Of a stretch of DNA of 64,000 nucleotides, positions 12,193 through 22,570 are shown one piece after another. Location of the stretch: contig JAJTUP010000003.1 in the NCBI GenBank assembly GCA_021399435.1, positions 2,356,001 to 2,420,000 of the forward strand, written 5' to 3'. Every line of letters begins with the position of its first letter. Positions within the stretch are counted from its first letter, which is position 1. Source of the DNA: Diaporthe sp. PMI_573 (lineage: Eukaryota; Ascomycota; Sordariomycetes; Diaporthales; Diaporthaceae). Both the position numbers and the translations under genes were made by a program. Below the pieces are notes generated by a model. That model saw nothing but the letters and a program-made list of their open reading frames with translations. It was not told the DNA's origin and did no database searches.

Positions 12193-12560
12193 TTTTGTGA
12201 AGTCCCCCTACCGGTAGGTGGAATTCTCTACGTAACAGTAGGTAGTCTATCCCACCGGAAGGCCAATTGATGAGTTCATTGGCTAGAGCGGCAAAAGTGT
12301 GCTGAAGCTTGTCCTTCGGTGACCCGGGCTATCACGACGCAGCTTCTGGGTGCTCATCGCCAAAGCCGATGTGATGTGAGCTCGAATAAGGGTGATATAC
12401 AGGACACCCAAATATCCCTCATGCAATGGAAGAGAAGGCAGCGGCGTCGTGAAAGCGATGAACCAGCCGTCTGTCTGACAAGCGTCCTTCTGTTTGTCGA
12501 GACCCCTAACCACTTGGTGAGGGTGTGCTTCCCAGCAGCCTGGGGCCGCTCTACCCGGGA

Positions 12561-15061
12561 TCAGTCAGTCTTCATGCCCTCAACCCACCTCCCACTCTTC
12601 CCTCCCTCCTTGAGAACAACCCGAAGGCCCTCAATACACATCCCCTTATCCACAGCCTTGCACATGTCATAAACAGTAAGCGCCGCCGCCGAGGCGGCCG
12701 TCAGCGCCTCCATCTCCACGCCCGTCTTGCCGTCGCACGTCACGGTCGCAGACACGTCCAGCAGCACATCATGGCCCTCGCCGCCGCCAGGCCTGGGCTC
12801 TAGCTCGACGCTGACGTGCGACAGCATGATCGGGTGGCACAGCGGGATGAGGTCGGGCGTCCTCTTGGCGGCCATGATCCCCGCGACGCGCGCGACGCCC
12901 AGCACGTCGCCCTTCTTGTGCCCGTTCTCGCGGATCAGCTGTAGCGCGAGGGGCGCCGAGAAGCGCACCGCGCAGACGGCACGCGCCGTGCGCGTGGTGG
13001 GCTGCTTGTGGGCTATGGACACCATGTGCGCCTCGCCCGCGGGGGAGAGGTGCGTCAGTGTCGCTGGTGCTGGTGCTGGTGCTGATTCTGCCCCTTCTTC
13101 TTCTGCCTGAGACCGGCCATCTCCGGCTGGTGGGGAGTTGTTGCTTGGGGAGGCGCGAGCGGGCGGCTTGCTGTCGCCGAGGAGATTCGGGGAGGCGGAA
13201 AACAGGCGGGCGGTGGGGCTGGCTGGAAGAAGGTATGGAAGAAAAGGCGGGTGAGAAGACCACCAGGGCGACCGCGGAGTCGTGGCGTGTCGTATACTGT
13301 TTCTCGAAGTTCGGGCGCGTGGACTTTGATATTGTGTCTCATTGCGGGTGGGCAACAGTGTCCCATCTATATGTCATAAAACTTAGCCGCCTATGCCAAC
13401 CTTCGCTGCCTTCCTATATTCAGAACCATATACAGCAGCTCGATTATTTCCAGATGATCTTGGTTCAAGAAAGCTTCAAATTTCTCCCAAGAAAAGTCCA
13501 ATTCAAGAAGCAACAGCCCAATCATAGGCCCAACTCCAAATGCAGGGCAAGGTATACCTACCATCCTAGTGTGATGCAGGTGGGACAACGGAAACTACCC
13601 ACCTATTAATATCATTGGTCTGTTCTTCATGTGTTCCAGCTCGCCCATGCCCGCGTGCTTGGCCTTCTTCCTTTTGACCGCCGCGCCGATGACGTTTAGC
13701 AGTTCCTCAGAATTTGGAGTCAACATCAGTGCCTTTCCGCCCTCCTCAGACGCGGCGAGTGCCGGCAGCTGTCGGTCCATGGCGAGCTTTCTCAGCCTTG
13801 CGAGGCCCTCCTCATCGATGGGCTCCCCCCGGTTCACTTCTCTCAATATATCTCTCAGAGACACCTCGGCATTTCCGAACAGGCACACCTTGAGGTTCCC
13901 ATCGTTGGTGATGCGCAGGCGGTTGCATGAGCCACAGAAGTTATGCGTCATGCTCGTCACAAAGCCAATGCGCCCGGCGAATCCGGGAATGTGCCATGTT
14001 TTACTCGTGTCGTTCTTGTGATCCTTAACCTTGCACAGCGATGGGTATCGCTCGCGGATAGAGTCAAGCATCTCGGAGTAGCTGAGCATTTTCCCCTTGC
14101 TCCATTTGTTCCCGTCAAAAGGCATATACTCGATGAATCTGACCTCGACGTTGTTTTCTCTTGTCATGTCGACAAAGTCGAGGACCTCACCGTCATTGAT
14201 ACCGCGCATGACGACACAGTTGATCTTGAAGCGCAGGCCCGCGCCGGCGCGGTTGAGCTCATAGATACGCGAGATGCTCTTCTGCACGGCAGCGAAGCCC
14301 TTGCGCCGGGTCATAATCTGGAACTGCCAGGGGTCAAGGGTGTCCAGGCTCAGGTTGATACCGGTCAAGCCAGCTTCGACCATAGCCTCTAGCTTGCGAT
14401 GCAGGGCGATCCCGTTGGTGGTGATACACAGCTCCCGAAGGCCATGAGGGCGGAGGGCTCCGAGCTGCTGCATGAGAGGTAGTATATCGGCTCGCACGGT
14501 GGGCTCGCCGCCGGTCAACCGAATTTTGGTGACACCCTGAGAGACAAAAGTCGAAGCAAGCAAGACGATCTCCGGGGTGGTCAGGAGTTCACTGGCAGGG
14601 GAGAGTGGCACACCCTCCTCAGGCATACAATAGACGCAGCGTAAATTGCACTTTTCTGTGAGGGATATGCGGAGGTAGTCATGTTGGCGGTCGAAGGTGT
14701 CGGTCAGGAAGTCGGAGAATGGCCTGGCATCCTTGATGCTAGAACGCCGGAAGGAGATAGGAGCAGGCTGTGGTTGTGGTCCTGAGGGCGATGGTGTGGG
14801 CGCCTGTGTTTGTGCTCTAGCTGAGCTGGATGGTGCGATCGAGGGCGGCACGTCCAGGCCCGGGCTTGCATGCTGACCCGGCAGATGAAGGTGTGTGACA
14901 GCAGTAGCAGCAGAAGTCGTGATACTCCGGCCACGCACCTGACAGCTAGGTTGCCGGATAACCACAGGGGCGACAGGGTGGGTGCCGGGCTGGTGAGAAC
15001 AAAGAAGAGACCCTTGGCGCAGACTCAGCGGCCACAAAATGGCGCGTATCGACAAGGCCAT
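12561..15061 (-). CDS. cnxABC: MoaA-MoaC fusion, molybdenum cofactor biosynthesis (cnxABC/MOCS1-like)
   Basis: The exons are 15061-13603 and 13366-12561, with a 236-nt intron (GTGGGT donor, ATATAG acceptor) in phase 1; the fusion is 754 residues. The MoaA half (GTP 3',8-cyclase) is a radical-SAM enzyme: CNLRCVYC near residue 137 binds the SAM-side 4Fe-4S cluster, and FCGSC plus a later Cys (about 374-391) bind the substrate-side cluster. The MoaC half (cyclic pyranopterin monophosphate synthase) has the [19 protein letters not shown] and LIPLCHP motifs. Together they make precursor Z/cPMP for Mo enzymes such as nitrate reductase. The N-terminus ([16 protein letters not shown], then RSITTSAA) looks like a mitochondrial presequence. 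If the intron is retained, translation stops right after ILIGG, giving a 488-residue MoaA with the C-terminal GG. The linker to MoaC contains RLFSASP, also presequence-like. The start is at 15061, because upstream in-frame codons offer only TTG. Confidence 0.93.
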
Positions 15062-16187
15062 ATCTTCTGGCCGCGGCTGCTGATGCTCGAGAATGTTATG
15101 AGAGGTGACAAGCAAGCAAGCAAGCAGCAGGCAAGAGACAGCGGGCTGGAAGGCTAGGCTCGTGTATAGTATACCTAGGTAGGTGGTGCGAGGCGAGGCG
15201 ACGAGGTGCGGATCTAGGCTAGCGATTCTGTGTGGAGGGTGGCTGCACGCATCCGAGTCTCATTGCCACATCTGGAAATCAACCCTCAAGATGCTGCTCG
15301 CAGGAACGCATGCTGGAGACCGGTGACATGTATGAAGCCGCAGTGATACAGGTCAATCCGCATGGCAAATTCCGCATATTCAAGATGTCGAGAGCAGTCT
15401 GGATCTGGCTGTGGTGGTGAGTCAGCAAGGGCGTGGCGTACCATGCGCGAGTGGCGATGTAGTTTTTGGAGGAGGAGGAGGAGGAGGAGGTGAGGTCGTA
15501 CCTTAAAGAGAGGGCCGGGTGCCGGTGCCGTGGCCGCTGACCGGCTGGACCGGCGGGCTTATTAACGGGGGTATGACGGCAGGGCGTGCTTGCTAACGGT
15601 CAACGTTTGGTTGGACGTTAGCTAAACTGCCCTGCCCAAGCTGCCCACCACCTGCCCGGTACATGTACAGGTACCTACCTACCTAGGTTGGTACCTTGGT
15701 AAGCTGTAGGTCCCAGGTGGTGCTCAGTGCAGGTGGGGCCTGAGCTTGAATGCGCTTATTACGGAGTGAAGAAAGACGCGTCTGCCCTCTGCTGCTTGCT
15801 GGATATTATAATGTGGGATTTCACAGCCGGCGATATTGGTGGCGTACAGCATAATTACCTAGGTCGGTATGTTGGTCTCGACTGGCACTGCACTACCCTC
15901 CCTTGCACCAACCCGTCCCTCCGGCCAATCCTCCCGACAGGGTCGGTCGGTCGCCGCTCAATCATCACTCGCCTGCTGCAAAGCACGATCAGCTCGATAC
16001 GCGACGGGCTGCCCATGCAGCTGTACAAGACATTCCGCACATGCAACCCGAGGGCCAAGCAATGAAAGATATGATACATCACTTACCTTAGCGAGTCTGC
16101 TGCAAGTCAGTCTTTTACTTCACTCCTCCATCGAAAAAGCCATCGTCACCAGCTTCAGCCAGTGAGACTATCCGCCCGCCAGCCAAC
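15062..16187. promoter_or_regulatory. Divergent promoter region between MoaA-MoaC and the WRAP73-like gene
   Basis: A 1.1-kb shared upstream region. It holds three copies of the palindrome ACCTAGGT (near 15173, 15681 and 15858), each within TACC/GGTA-rich sequence, a CAAG repeat at 15111-15125 and a GGA repeat at 15470-15490. No protein-coding frame stands out. Confidence 0.5.
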
Positions 16188-17887
16188 ATGCGCTTCTCGG
16201 ACAGCTTCCAGGGTGAGATCACCGCTCCTCGCACCCTCCCTCCCCTCCATCAAACCGGGCAACGGTGCGTCTCGATATCATGGCACATCCACACGCGCAC
16301 CTCATCGCCCAGTCCACAGGCCGGACGGCGCTGATCTTCGGCAATAGCTTCACCTCATTGTGCGCCGAGTCCCAATGGGGAACTCGTGGCAACGCTGTTT
16401 GCCTCTTCACTGCACATCCGAGCCGTTGAGTCCCAGCATACCATCAGAGACATCGACTTGCCACGCGACTTCTCCGGCCCCGTGACGTCCCTCCAGTGGT
16501 CTCCGACCTCGAGGCTGCTTCTGGTCGCCTCACCCCACCAGATACATGTCTTTTCCGTCACTGAGGATGGCTTCCATGCAACCATACGCAACCCCCTGCC
16601 CCCTGCAGCAAAACCAGTCTTGGTCGGCTTTGGCGCATCCGACTACCAGATCTGTCTCTGCGCCTCTCTAGGACTCAGGTTTGCCGTCTTTGACCTGCGC
16701 TCCTCCAAGGCGGTCGAGATAGCCAATCCCAAGTTCCACGCCACCCCATCCGCCTGCTGCAGGGGCTTCTGCTTCCGGCCACGGACCGGCCACTTGTCCA
16801 TTCTGACACGCATGTCAGGCAAGGACATGATAAGCATACATGACCCTGCCTCCGTCCAAGCTCAGAGGTCCTGGTTCCCGGACACCGTCGATGCCCAGGG
16901 CTTGATCTGGGCCCCAGATGGTAACTGGCTCTTGACATGGGAGGCTGCCGCCCACGGCCACAAGGTCTTGTTCTACTCTTCTGATGGCAACCTGCTCAAG
17001 ACCTGGTCTGGCCCCCAGCCCCTTGTGGCAGCCGACAGTGATCTAAGGCTTGGCCCCGGCGTCAAGCTGTTGGAGTTCTCTGCAGATGCCCGGCGTCTGG
17101 CCCTCGGGGATTCCAGTAGGCGCATATGCGTTCTCGACATGGCATCAGTCACTGAATCCCTGCGGCTGCAGCACCCCAACAGCATAGCACCCACAGATAC
17201 CCTCCAGGTACGAGACGTTGAGCTGCAGATCATCCCGACCCCTCGTGCTGTTGATGCTGAGTCTAGCAGGTTTGGCAGGAGCAGGTCAGCGTTGCTGGCC
17301 ATCATTTTGTCCGTGCTCCGCAGACCATTTTCCCACCCACCGGGCAGGCTGGAAGCAGCGGTTGTGCCCTCGCTGTATTCGACCCGTCGTCGACCCTCCT
17401 TGCTACAAAGCTCGAAGAGTCGCCAGGCACCCTATGGGTCTGGGATGTCGAGGCTGGTGAGCTCCGGGCGGTCCTTCTCTTCCACGGGAGCGTGTCGACG
17501 CTCTCGTGGCACCCTACCATCCGTGAGACATTGCTTGTGAGCTGCGAGGGCGACTCGCATAACTCGCTGGCGTTCACGTGGGATCCTCTGTCCGAAGGCC
17601 CAACGTCGATCGACTTTACTGGGCGACTCTCAAACGGCAAAGTGCGGGCCCTCTGGCTGCAGATAGACGGGCTGGAACCAGCCGCCTTGTTTGCATCGGA
17701 CAGCAGCCGATACATGCTGGCCTCTCTGGCAGTAGATGATGACGAGTCCGTCCCCTGGGCTGCCGCTGACCAGCAAATTAGCCTGCTGAACGAGAAGCTT
17801 CCACATGTCACAGGTGCACACGTTGACAATACGTCCGAAGGAGAGACCAGTGAGCTCGATGACACCTTTTGTTTCAAAAGAACGTGA
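16188..17887 (+). CDS. WRAP73/Wdr8-like WD-repeat protein
   Basis: The exons are 16188-16212, 16348-17207 and 17270-17887. The introns are 135 nt (GTGAGA...AATAG, with a GCTGAT branch-like site) and 62 nt (GTACGA...AGCAG); the product is 500 residues. The first exon encodes only MRFSDSFQ. Joining it to exon 2 gives the N-terminus expected for this family, an M-x-F-S-x-x-F motif followed by SPHCAPSPNGELVATL. WD-type blades follow (for example SLQWSPTSRLLLV, LIWAPDGNWLLTW, LEFSADARRLALG, STLSWHP). In fission yeast, Wdr8 with Msd1 anchors microtubule minus ends at the spindle pole body, and human WRAP73 acts at centrosomes; a similar role is inferred here. Its promoter is shared with the divergent Moco gene. 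The family call is good; the exact first-exon join is inferred. Confidence 0.8.
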
Positions 17888-19545
17888 TCACGATGCTGTC
17901 TCAGATAGTTGTCTCAACCAGCTCGTACACCTCACCGCGATAGACCGTAACGCGATCACCTGCTTCGGACCTGGCACTCCGAACTAGTCCATCGCTCCGC
18001 TGATTCGAGTACAAAAATAATACCTGCAGGGCGGCTTCACCCTCTCAATTGTTCTTAATGTGGGCTAGCTCGCCCGCGGATATCTTGACAAGCTCCTAGT
18101 CCCAAAAAAAAAAGGCAAACAGCAAGCCACCAGATCCTGTACTCAAGTCATTGGACGTTATTTCTTCTCCCAATGATGGAGCCTGCATCTCAGACATGCT
18201 GCTCAGCCGTAACGACGTGGGACCCACTCACTAGCATCCATTGGATCTCGGTTGTATGCAGGACACTGGCGCATATGACAGGCCGGAGGCGACGGATTGG
18301 TACCACCACAAGCTGTGGTTCTCTGGCCTCTCGTACTGAGCTTCGCTGCGGTGACGAGGGAGGCCTGCCTGCATCATCTGTTCCAAAGTGGCAGACAACC
18401 TCGACCCTGCTACGTGCACAGCCCTACCGGGTCTTTACCCAGTCGCAAGATTGGCAAACTGCATCTTGTCCAGGAAGCCGGTCAAATCAAATACTAGGCA
18501 TCCCATCCACCAAGAGCGAATGAGACAGTCCTTTTCTTACCGGCCGTGCTACACAAGGACTGCAGCAGCGAGAACGCTCCAATCCGAGACACGAGCTGTC
18601 AGCTGTCACTGGTGTCGTGGCTTGCATCTGGAACAGCTACCCCCTCCAATGGCCACAATCGCTTATGCCCGCAGATGCTGCCTGTGAGGAGATGGGGGGC
18701 CTTGCCATTGTCCAACCCCCCACATTGAGCCGCCTAAACCAGAGTCGACCACAGTCAAGGAGATCCGGAAACCAGGTTCAGGGACCGCTCAGACGCTACA
18801 CCACGCCTATACCCATGTCTGATACATATGCGAATGCAGGCGAGGAAAAGTCATCCACGTTGTTTGCTCCATGAAATCATGGCTGCATTCCCGCAAACCA
18901 GACCCTTCGAGTGGCGGTTGCGCCTGCAGCGACCATGCGTCCGGGCTGCGACTTGCCAGGACGTGTCGCCGCCGGCCCGATCTTGGAGCCCATAGTATCA
19001 AGCTCGGATGCCGGGGAGGGCATCCGGAGCCAATGGTCTGGATGAGATGATTCTGGGTGCCCCTATCCTCACATTCAGAAGCACAGGCAAACAGCACATC
19101 AAATGCTACCTGCTGGCTGCGCCTGGGTGCCACGCAGATGCACGAGGCAGTAGCCGAGATAGCCATACCTCGGGAGATGATACGACTCGGCGCAAAGCTC
19201 GCGGCAGAGTCAACTTTCGCCATCTTGAGCCGCAGAATGTGCCCTGCTGCATGCGTGCTCAGTCTGGGGTCATCTTGATGAAGTTGATCGCATGGTGTTA
19301 TGTGAATATAAACATGGATACCCCTTCACTCCCCCCCCCCCCAAGTTTGCTTTGGGGCCAGAAGACGCACCGTTACCACCTGCATCGCAGACATATAGAC
19401 TCTATTGTGTGCTACCCTTTCGTTGGCTGAACTATTCCAGCTATCACTACTGTACTACCGGTTGGCTGCCTTTCGTGCGCCGTCTCTCACGCGCCTCTCG
19501 CTGCCATCTGAGTGATTCGCCCTGTGGCATCCCGAGACGGTAGCT
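17888..19545. other. Intergenic region, no supported gene
   Basis: 1.66 kb without a supported gene. An A-rich run near 18103 may belong to the 3' side of the WRAP73-like gene, and a run of C bases lies near 19330. Short open frames, such as one ending near 19278, lack recognisable motifs. Confidence 0.5.
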
Positions 19546-21342
19546 ATGACAGTTCCAGACTACGAAATACCCAGAGACGTGGTTCCACCAGGAAACCAGA
19601 CGGGCACTTATTACATCCCAATATCAAACGTGTGTGAGACCTTCAGAGGCTGTTGAGAAGAAGTCGACGGATACAACTTCGGCCGAAAACGGTGCGCTGA
19701 CCGGAACGTACCCCAGCTTCCATTCAATGTATCATGGCAGGAAGTAAAGGATCATGTGAGACAGGTCTGCGTGGTAGACCACGTGGAAATCTTCCCGAAA
19801 AGCACATCTGGTTGGGTCAGAGTGAAGGGGTTTGAGCATTTCAAGGCGGCGTTCGGTATGATGGCCCCCCCCCCAAAAAGCCCAGTTAGATGACATGCAC
19901 GATCTCGTGACTCTCGGCGAATCTGACAACAGGGGATTGCAGAGCTACTCAATGGAAAGGCGTTTAAAGGCCGCGCCGTTATAGCGGACGATAGAAACGC
20001 GGACAGGCCACTCAAAGTACGTGATCTGGGACCAACGAACCGCCCAGCCAGCAGCAGCCAGAAACCAGCTGTCGAGCCCGCATCTGAAACCTCGCTGTTT
20101 GCAGGAGACACAGTGTCCTATCCGAGCACGATTGGGATATCTTCTCCCACATCCACGGCAAGCTCGGCGTACGGTCAGGTGCGTTTGGATCTACCCGCGT
20201 CTTCGTACCACTTGTATTCACTCCCACAAAGTGATCGAGGCCTTTTGCAGAATCACTGCCACTTTCATGTGCCGGCTGCTCAGGCGCTGATGCCCACGTG
20301 TTTTGTACAGGACGGTGGAAGCTTCTCCATGCCCATGTCTCCGTCCAGCTATATGACGAGCCCTGGCGCCTCGTTCTCATACAGGGCCATGATGCCGAGC
20401 TGCGATGTCCTCACGTCAAGCTACCCTCAGCCGGGCCTGCCGACGACAACGTACGGCTATTACGGCCCGGTCGCGAGAGCACGTCAATCCTTCTACGGCT
20501 ATCAGACCGCACCAGACAGACAGCCAGCGTTGTACAACCAGTCGGCCTCGTACGCGGTGCAACCTGTCCAGCCCTACAGCAAGTTCCACCCGCCGCCACC
20601 GCCACCTCCGCCTCCCAGCATGGCAGCCCTTAACAACCAGATGGCCAACCTGACGGTGGGCCGCGGTGTGGGACCGAGCGGCGGCGTGGTCTACACCGAG
20701 CAGCGCGGCATCCACATACGCGAGCTGTCGCGCCGCGCCTCCGAGGAGCAGGTCCGCAAGATGATCTGCGAGGCGGCGGGCCGCGAGGCATCCCTAATCA
20801 ACGCCATGGATGTGCCGCTCGACAAGGAGGGCAGCCCGCGCGGCTACGCGACCGTGCACTTCCGCAGCGCGGATCTTGCGCGGAGGATGGAGGCCAGGCT
20901 GCACGGGGCCGACTTCAAGGGGAAGAAGCTGCAGGTGCGGTTGCTGAAGGAGGGCGAGGTCGTCGGTATCGGTGGCTGCGGCGCCGTAGCGAACCCGCCG
21001 GCGAGGAGCCACGGCCACGGCCACGGCCATGGGCACCGGAGCGGCAAGCGCCACATTTCCAGCTCCAGCTCCAGGAGGGACGAGGGGAGGAGGGCCGAGC
21101 GCAGGGACAGAGACAAGGAGAGGGGGCCCGGCAGGGGCGAGAAGAAGGTCTCCTCGACCTCGTCTGCCAGCAAGGACATGCCGCTCGTGGTTGGCGGGGG
21201 CTGGCCGGCAGCTGAGGCCTCCGCCTGCTCGACGCCGTCATCTTCGTCCAGAGGCAAGGACAAGGGGAAGGAGAAGCACAGCGGCAAGAGGTCTGCCGTC
21301 GTGATTGCGGATGGGAGCTCACGCCGCGCGGAAAAGAGCTGA
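19546..21342 (+). CDS. Two-RRM RNA-binding protein
   Basis: The exons are 19546-19629, 19717-19855 and 19943-21342, with introns of 87 nt each. RRM1 is complete only after splicing: RNP2-like YYIPISNL spans intron 1, RNP1-like SGWVRVKG is in exon 2, and AAFELLNGKAFKGRAVIAD spans intron 2. This join uses the TTGCAG acceptor at 19942; the AG at 19932 would shift the frame. RRM2 begins RGIHIRELSRRAS, with GYATVHF as its RNP1-like strand. Between them lies a Tyr/Pro/Ser-rich region with a run of Pro. The tail has a GHGHGHGH stretch and Ser/Arg/Lys-rich sequence. Without further splicing the protein has 540 residues. A likely extra intron at 20179-20310 (GTGCGT...GTACAG, 132 nt, no stop) would give 496. 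RNA binding is expected from the domains; targets are unknown. Confidence 0.85.
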
Positions 21343-22570
21343 AGAGGGGGAGAAACCGACTCATCACATACCCGCCTTGGGAAGGATTTCCTGATGGAGA
21401 AATGGGCTGGTTGGGCAATGGCGAGACGGGGAAGCCCGGAACTGTCTGGGACGCGAGAGAGAGGGAAAAAATAAATTGATCTGACTGGGGTGGCTTTTGA
21501 CAACTCACGATGCGGATGGGCTAAGGCTTGGTGGGCGCTGGGGATTGGACGGGGCGTGGTTTGTGGTGGAGGAGACAGGGAGAAAAAGCAGACGCTTTTC
21601 TGTGGGAGGTGGGTTTCCCCCTGCCTTTGTCCAACACGAGCGTCCTTCTCGAAACGGTCAACAAATACATGTTGCTTCTTTTGCGAGAAGAAGAATAACC
21701 CCCAGGTCATTGACAACTATCCTTCTAATTTCATCCCCCTCTTCGTCAATTTGCGTCGCCGCGGGAATGGTCGACGATCAGGAGGCCATACTATTCGTAT
21801 GGGGAAGTCAGTTGAGGCTCAGTCATCTCTGCCCCAGACCCCAGCCCAGAATGTCGTACCCCCTGAGGCTATAATTCCAAGTGATATAATGCACCGCCGC
21901 TCAAGTCGCAACCACCTCTACGCCTTCACCCAGCCATTGCCACCAGGGTTTCATCCCTTCCACCGACGCCTTCTTCGGGCTGTCGAGAGGCGTCGATACT
22001 GCCTTGAGGGCTTCAGCACCTCAAATTGGTGATATAGTCGCCGCATGATGCGCATGAGAGAGACGGCGTCATTTCCTGCACCAGAAGGGCTCTTTATCAT
22101 GTTTCATATCCAAATTACTATTTGAGTTTATGTATTTCACCAACATGGCGCGCTTCCACTCCCCTGCCGCTCCTTTTTGGTTGGCCTTGCGAAATTCCAG
22201 AACACCTTGCTCGCCGCCATGCCATGGTTCCAACTTCCCTCGTCTATTGACGCGCATTCTGAGCTCGTATGTATACAGAAGATGAATCCGCAGCTCACAT
22301 GCCGTGAACCTCGCCGGTTTCCAGTCACAGCACCAGGCTGGGGCTGAAGCAGGGTGGTCAATGACAAAATGAGACGTAAATGTGGATCCATCAAGGCAGG
22401 TATGTACAGTGAGTAGGTAGTGCTATCATAGAAATAGTGAAGCTCCTCAAAGGGCCTCTGGTATCTTCATATCAGCCGCCGGGTCATATTTAAAAAGCAT
22501 TGATCAACCATCATATAGACATGAGCTCCCAAGACTCGCAGAAGAATCTAGGGGCTTGCTTCTGTGTCCC
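21343..22570. other. Convergent 3' region
   Basis: This is the 1.2-kb space between the RRM gene and the oppositely oriented membrane-protein gene. It contains AATAAA-like signals near 21470 and only short open frames without motifs. Confidence 0.5.

Larger units (their letters stand above)
8251..12560. other. Gene-poor stretch with weak coding traces
   Basis: No intact gene could be supported over 4.3 kb. Three items are listed separately: possible decayed or unannotated exons at 9700-10090 (minus), a small open frame at 11959-12192 (minus), and a hexanucleotide repeat at 9633-9667. A perfect palindrome CTACCGGTAG lies at 12208-12217, just upstream of the small frame. Confidence 0.4.

Noticed and set aside
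16213..16347. Reading the WRAP73-like gene straight through from its ATG without the first intron
   Set aside because: The frame does not match the downstream WD-repeat frame; splicing 16213-16347 restores frame and the family N-terminus.
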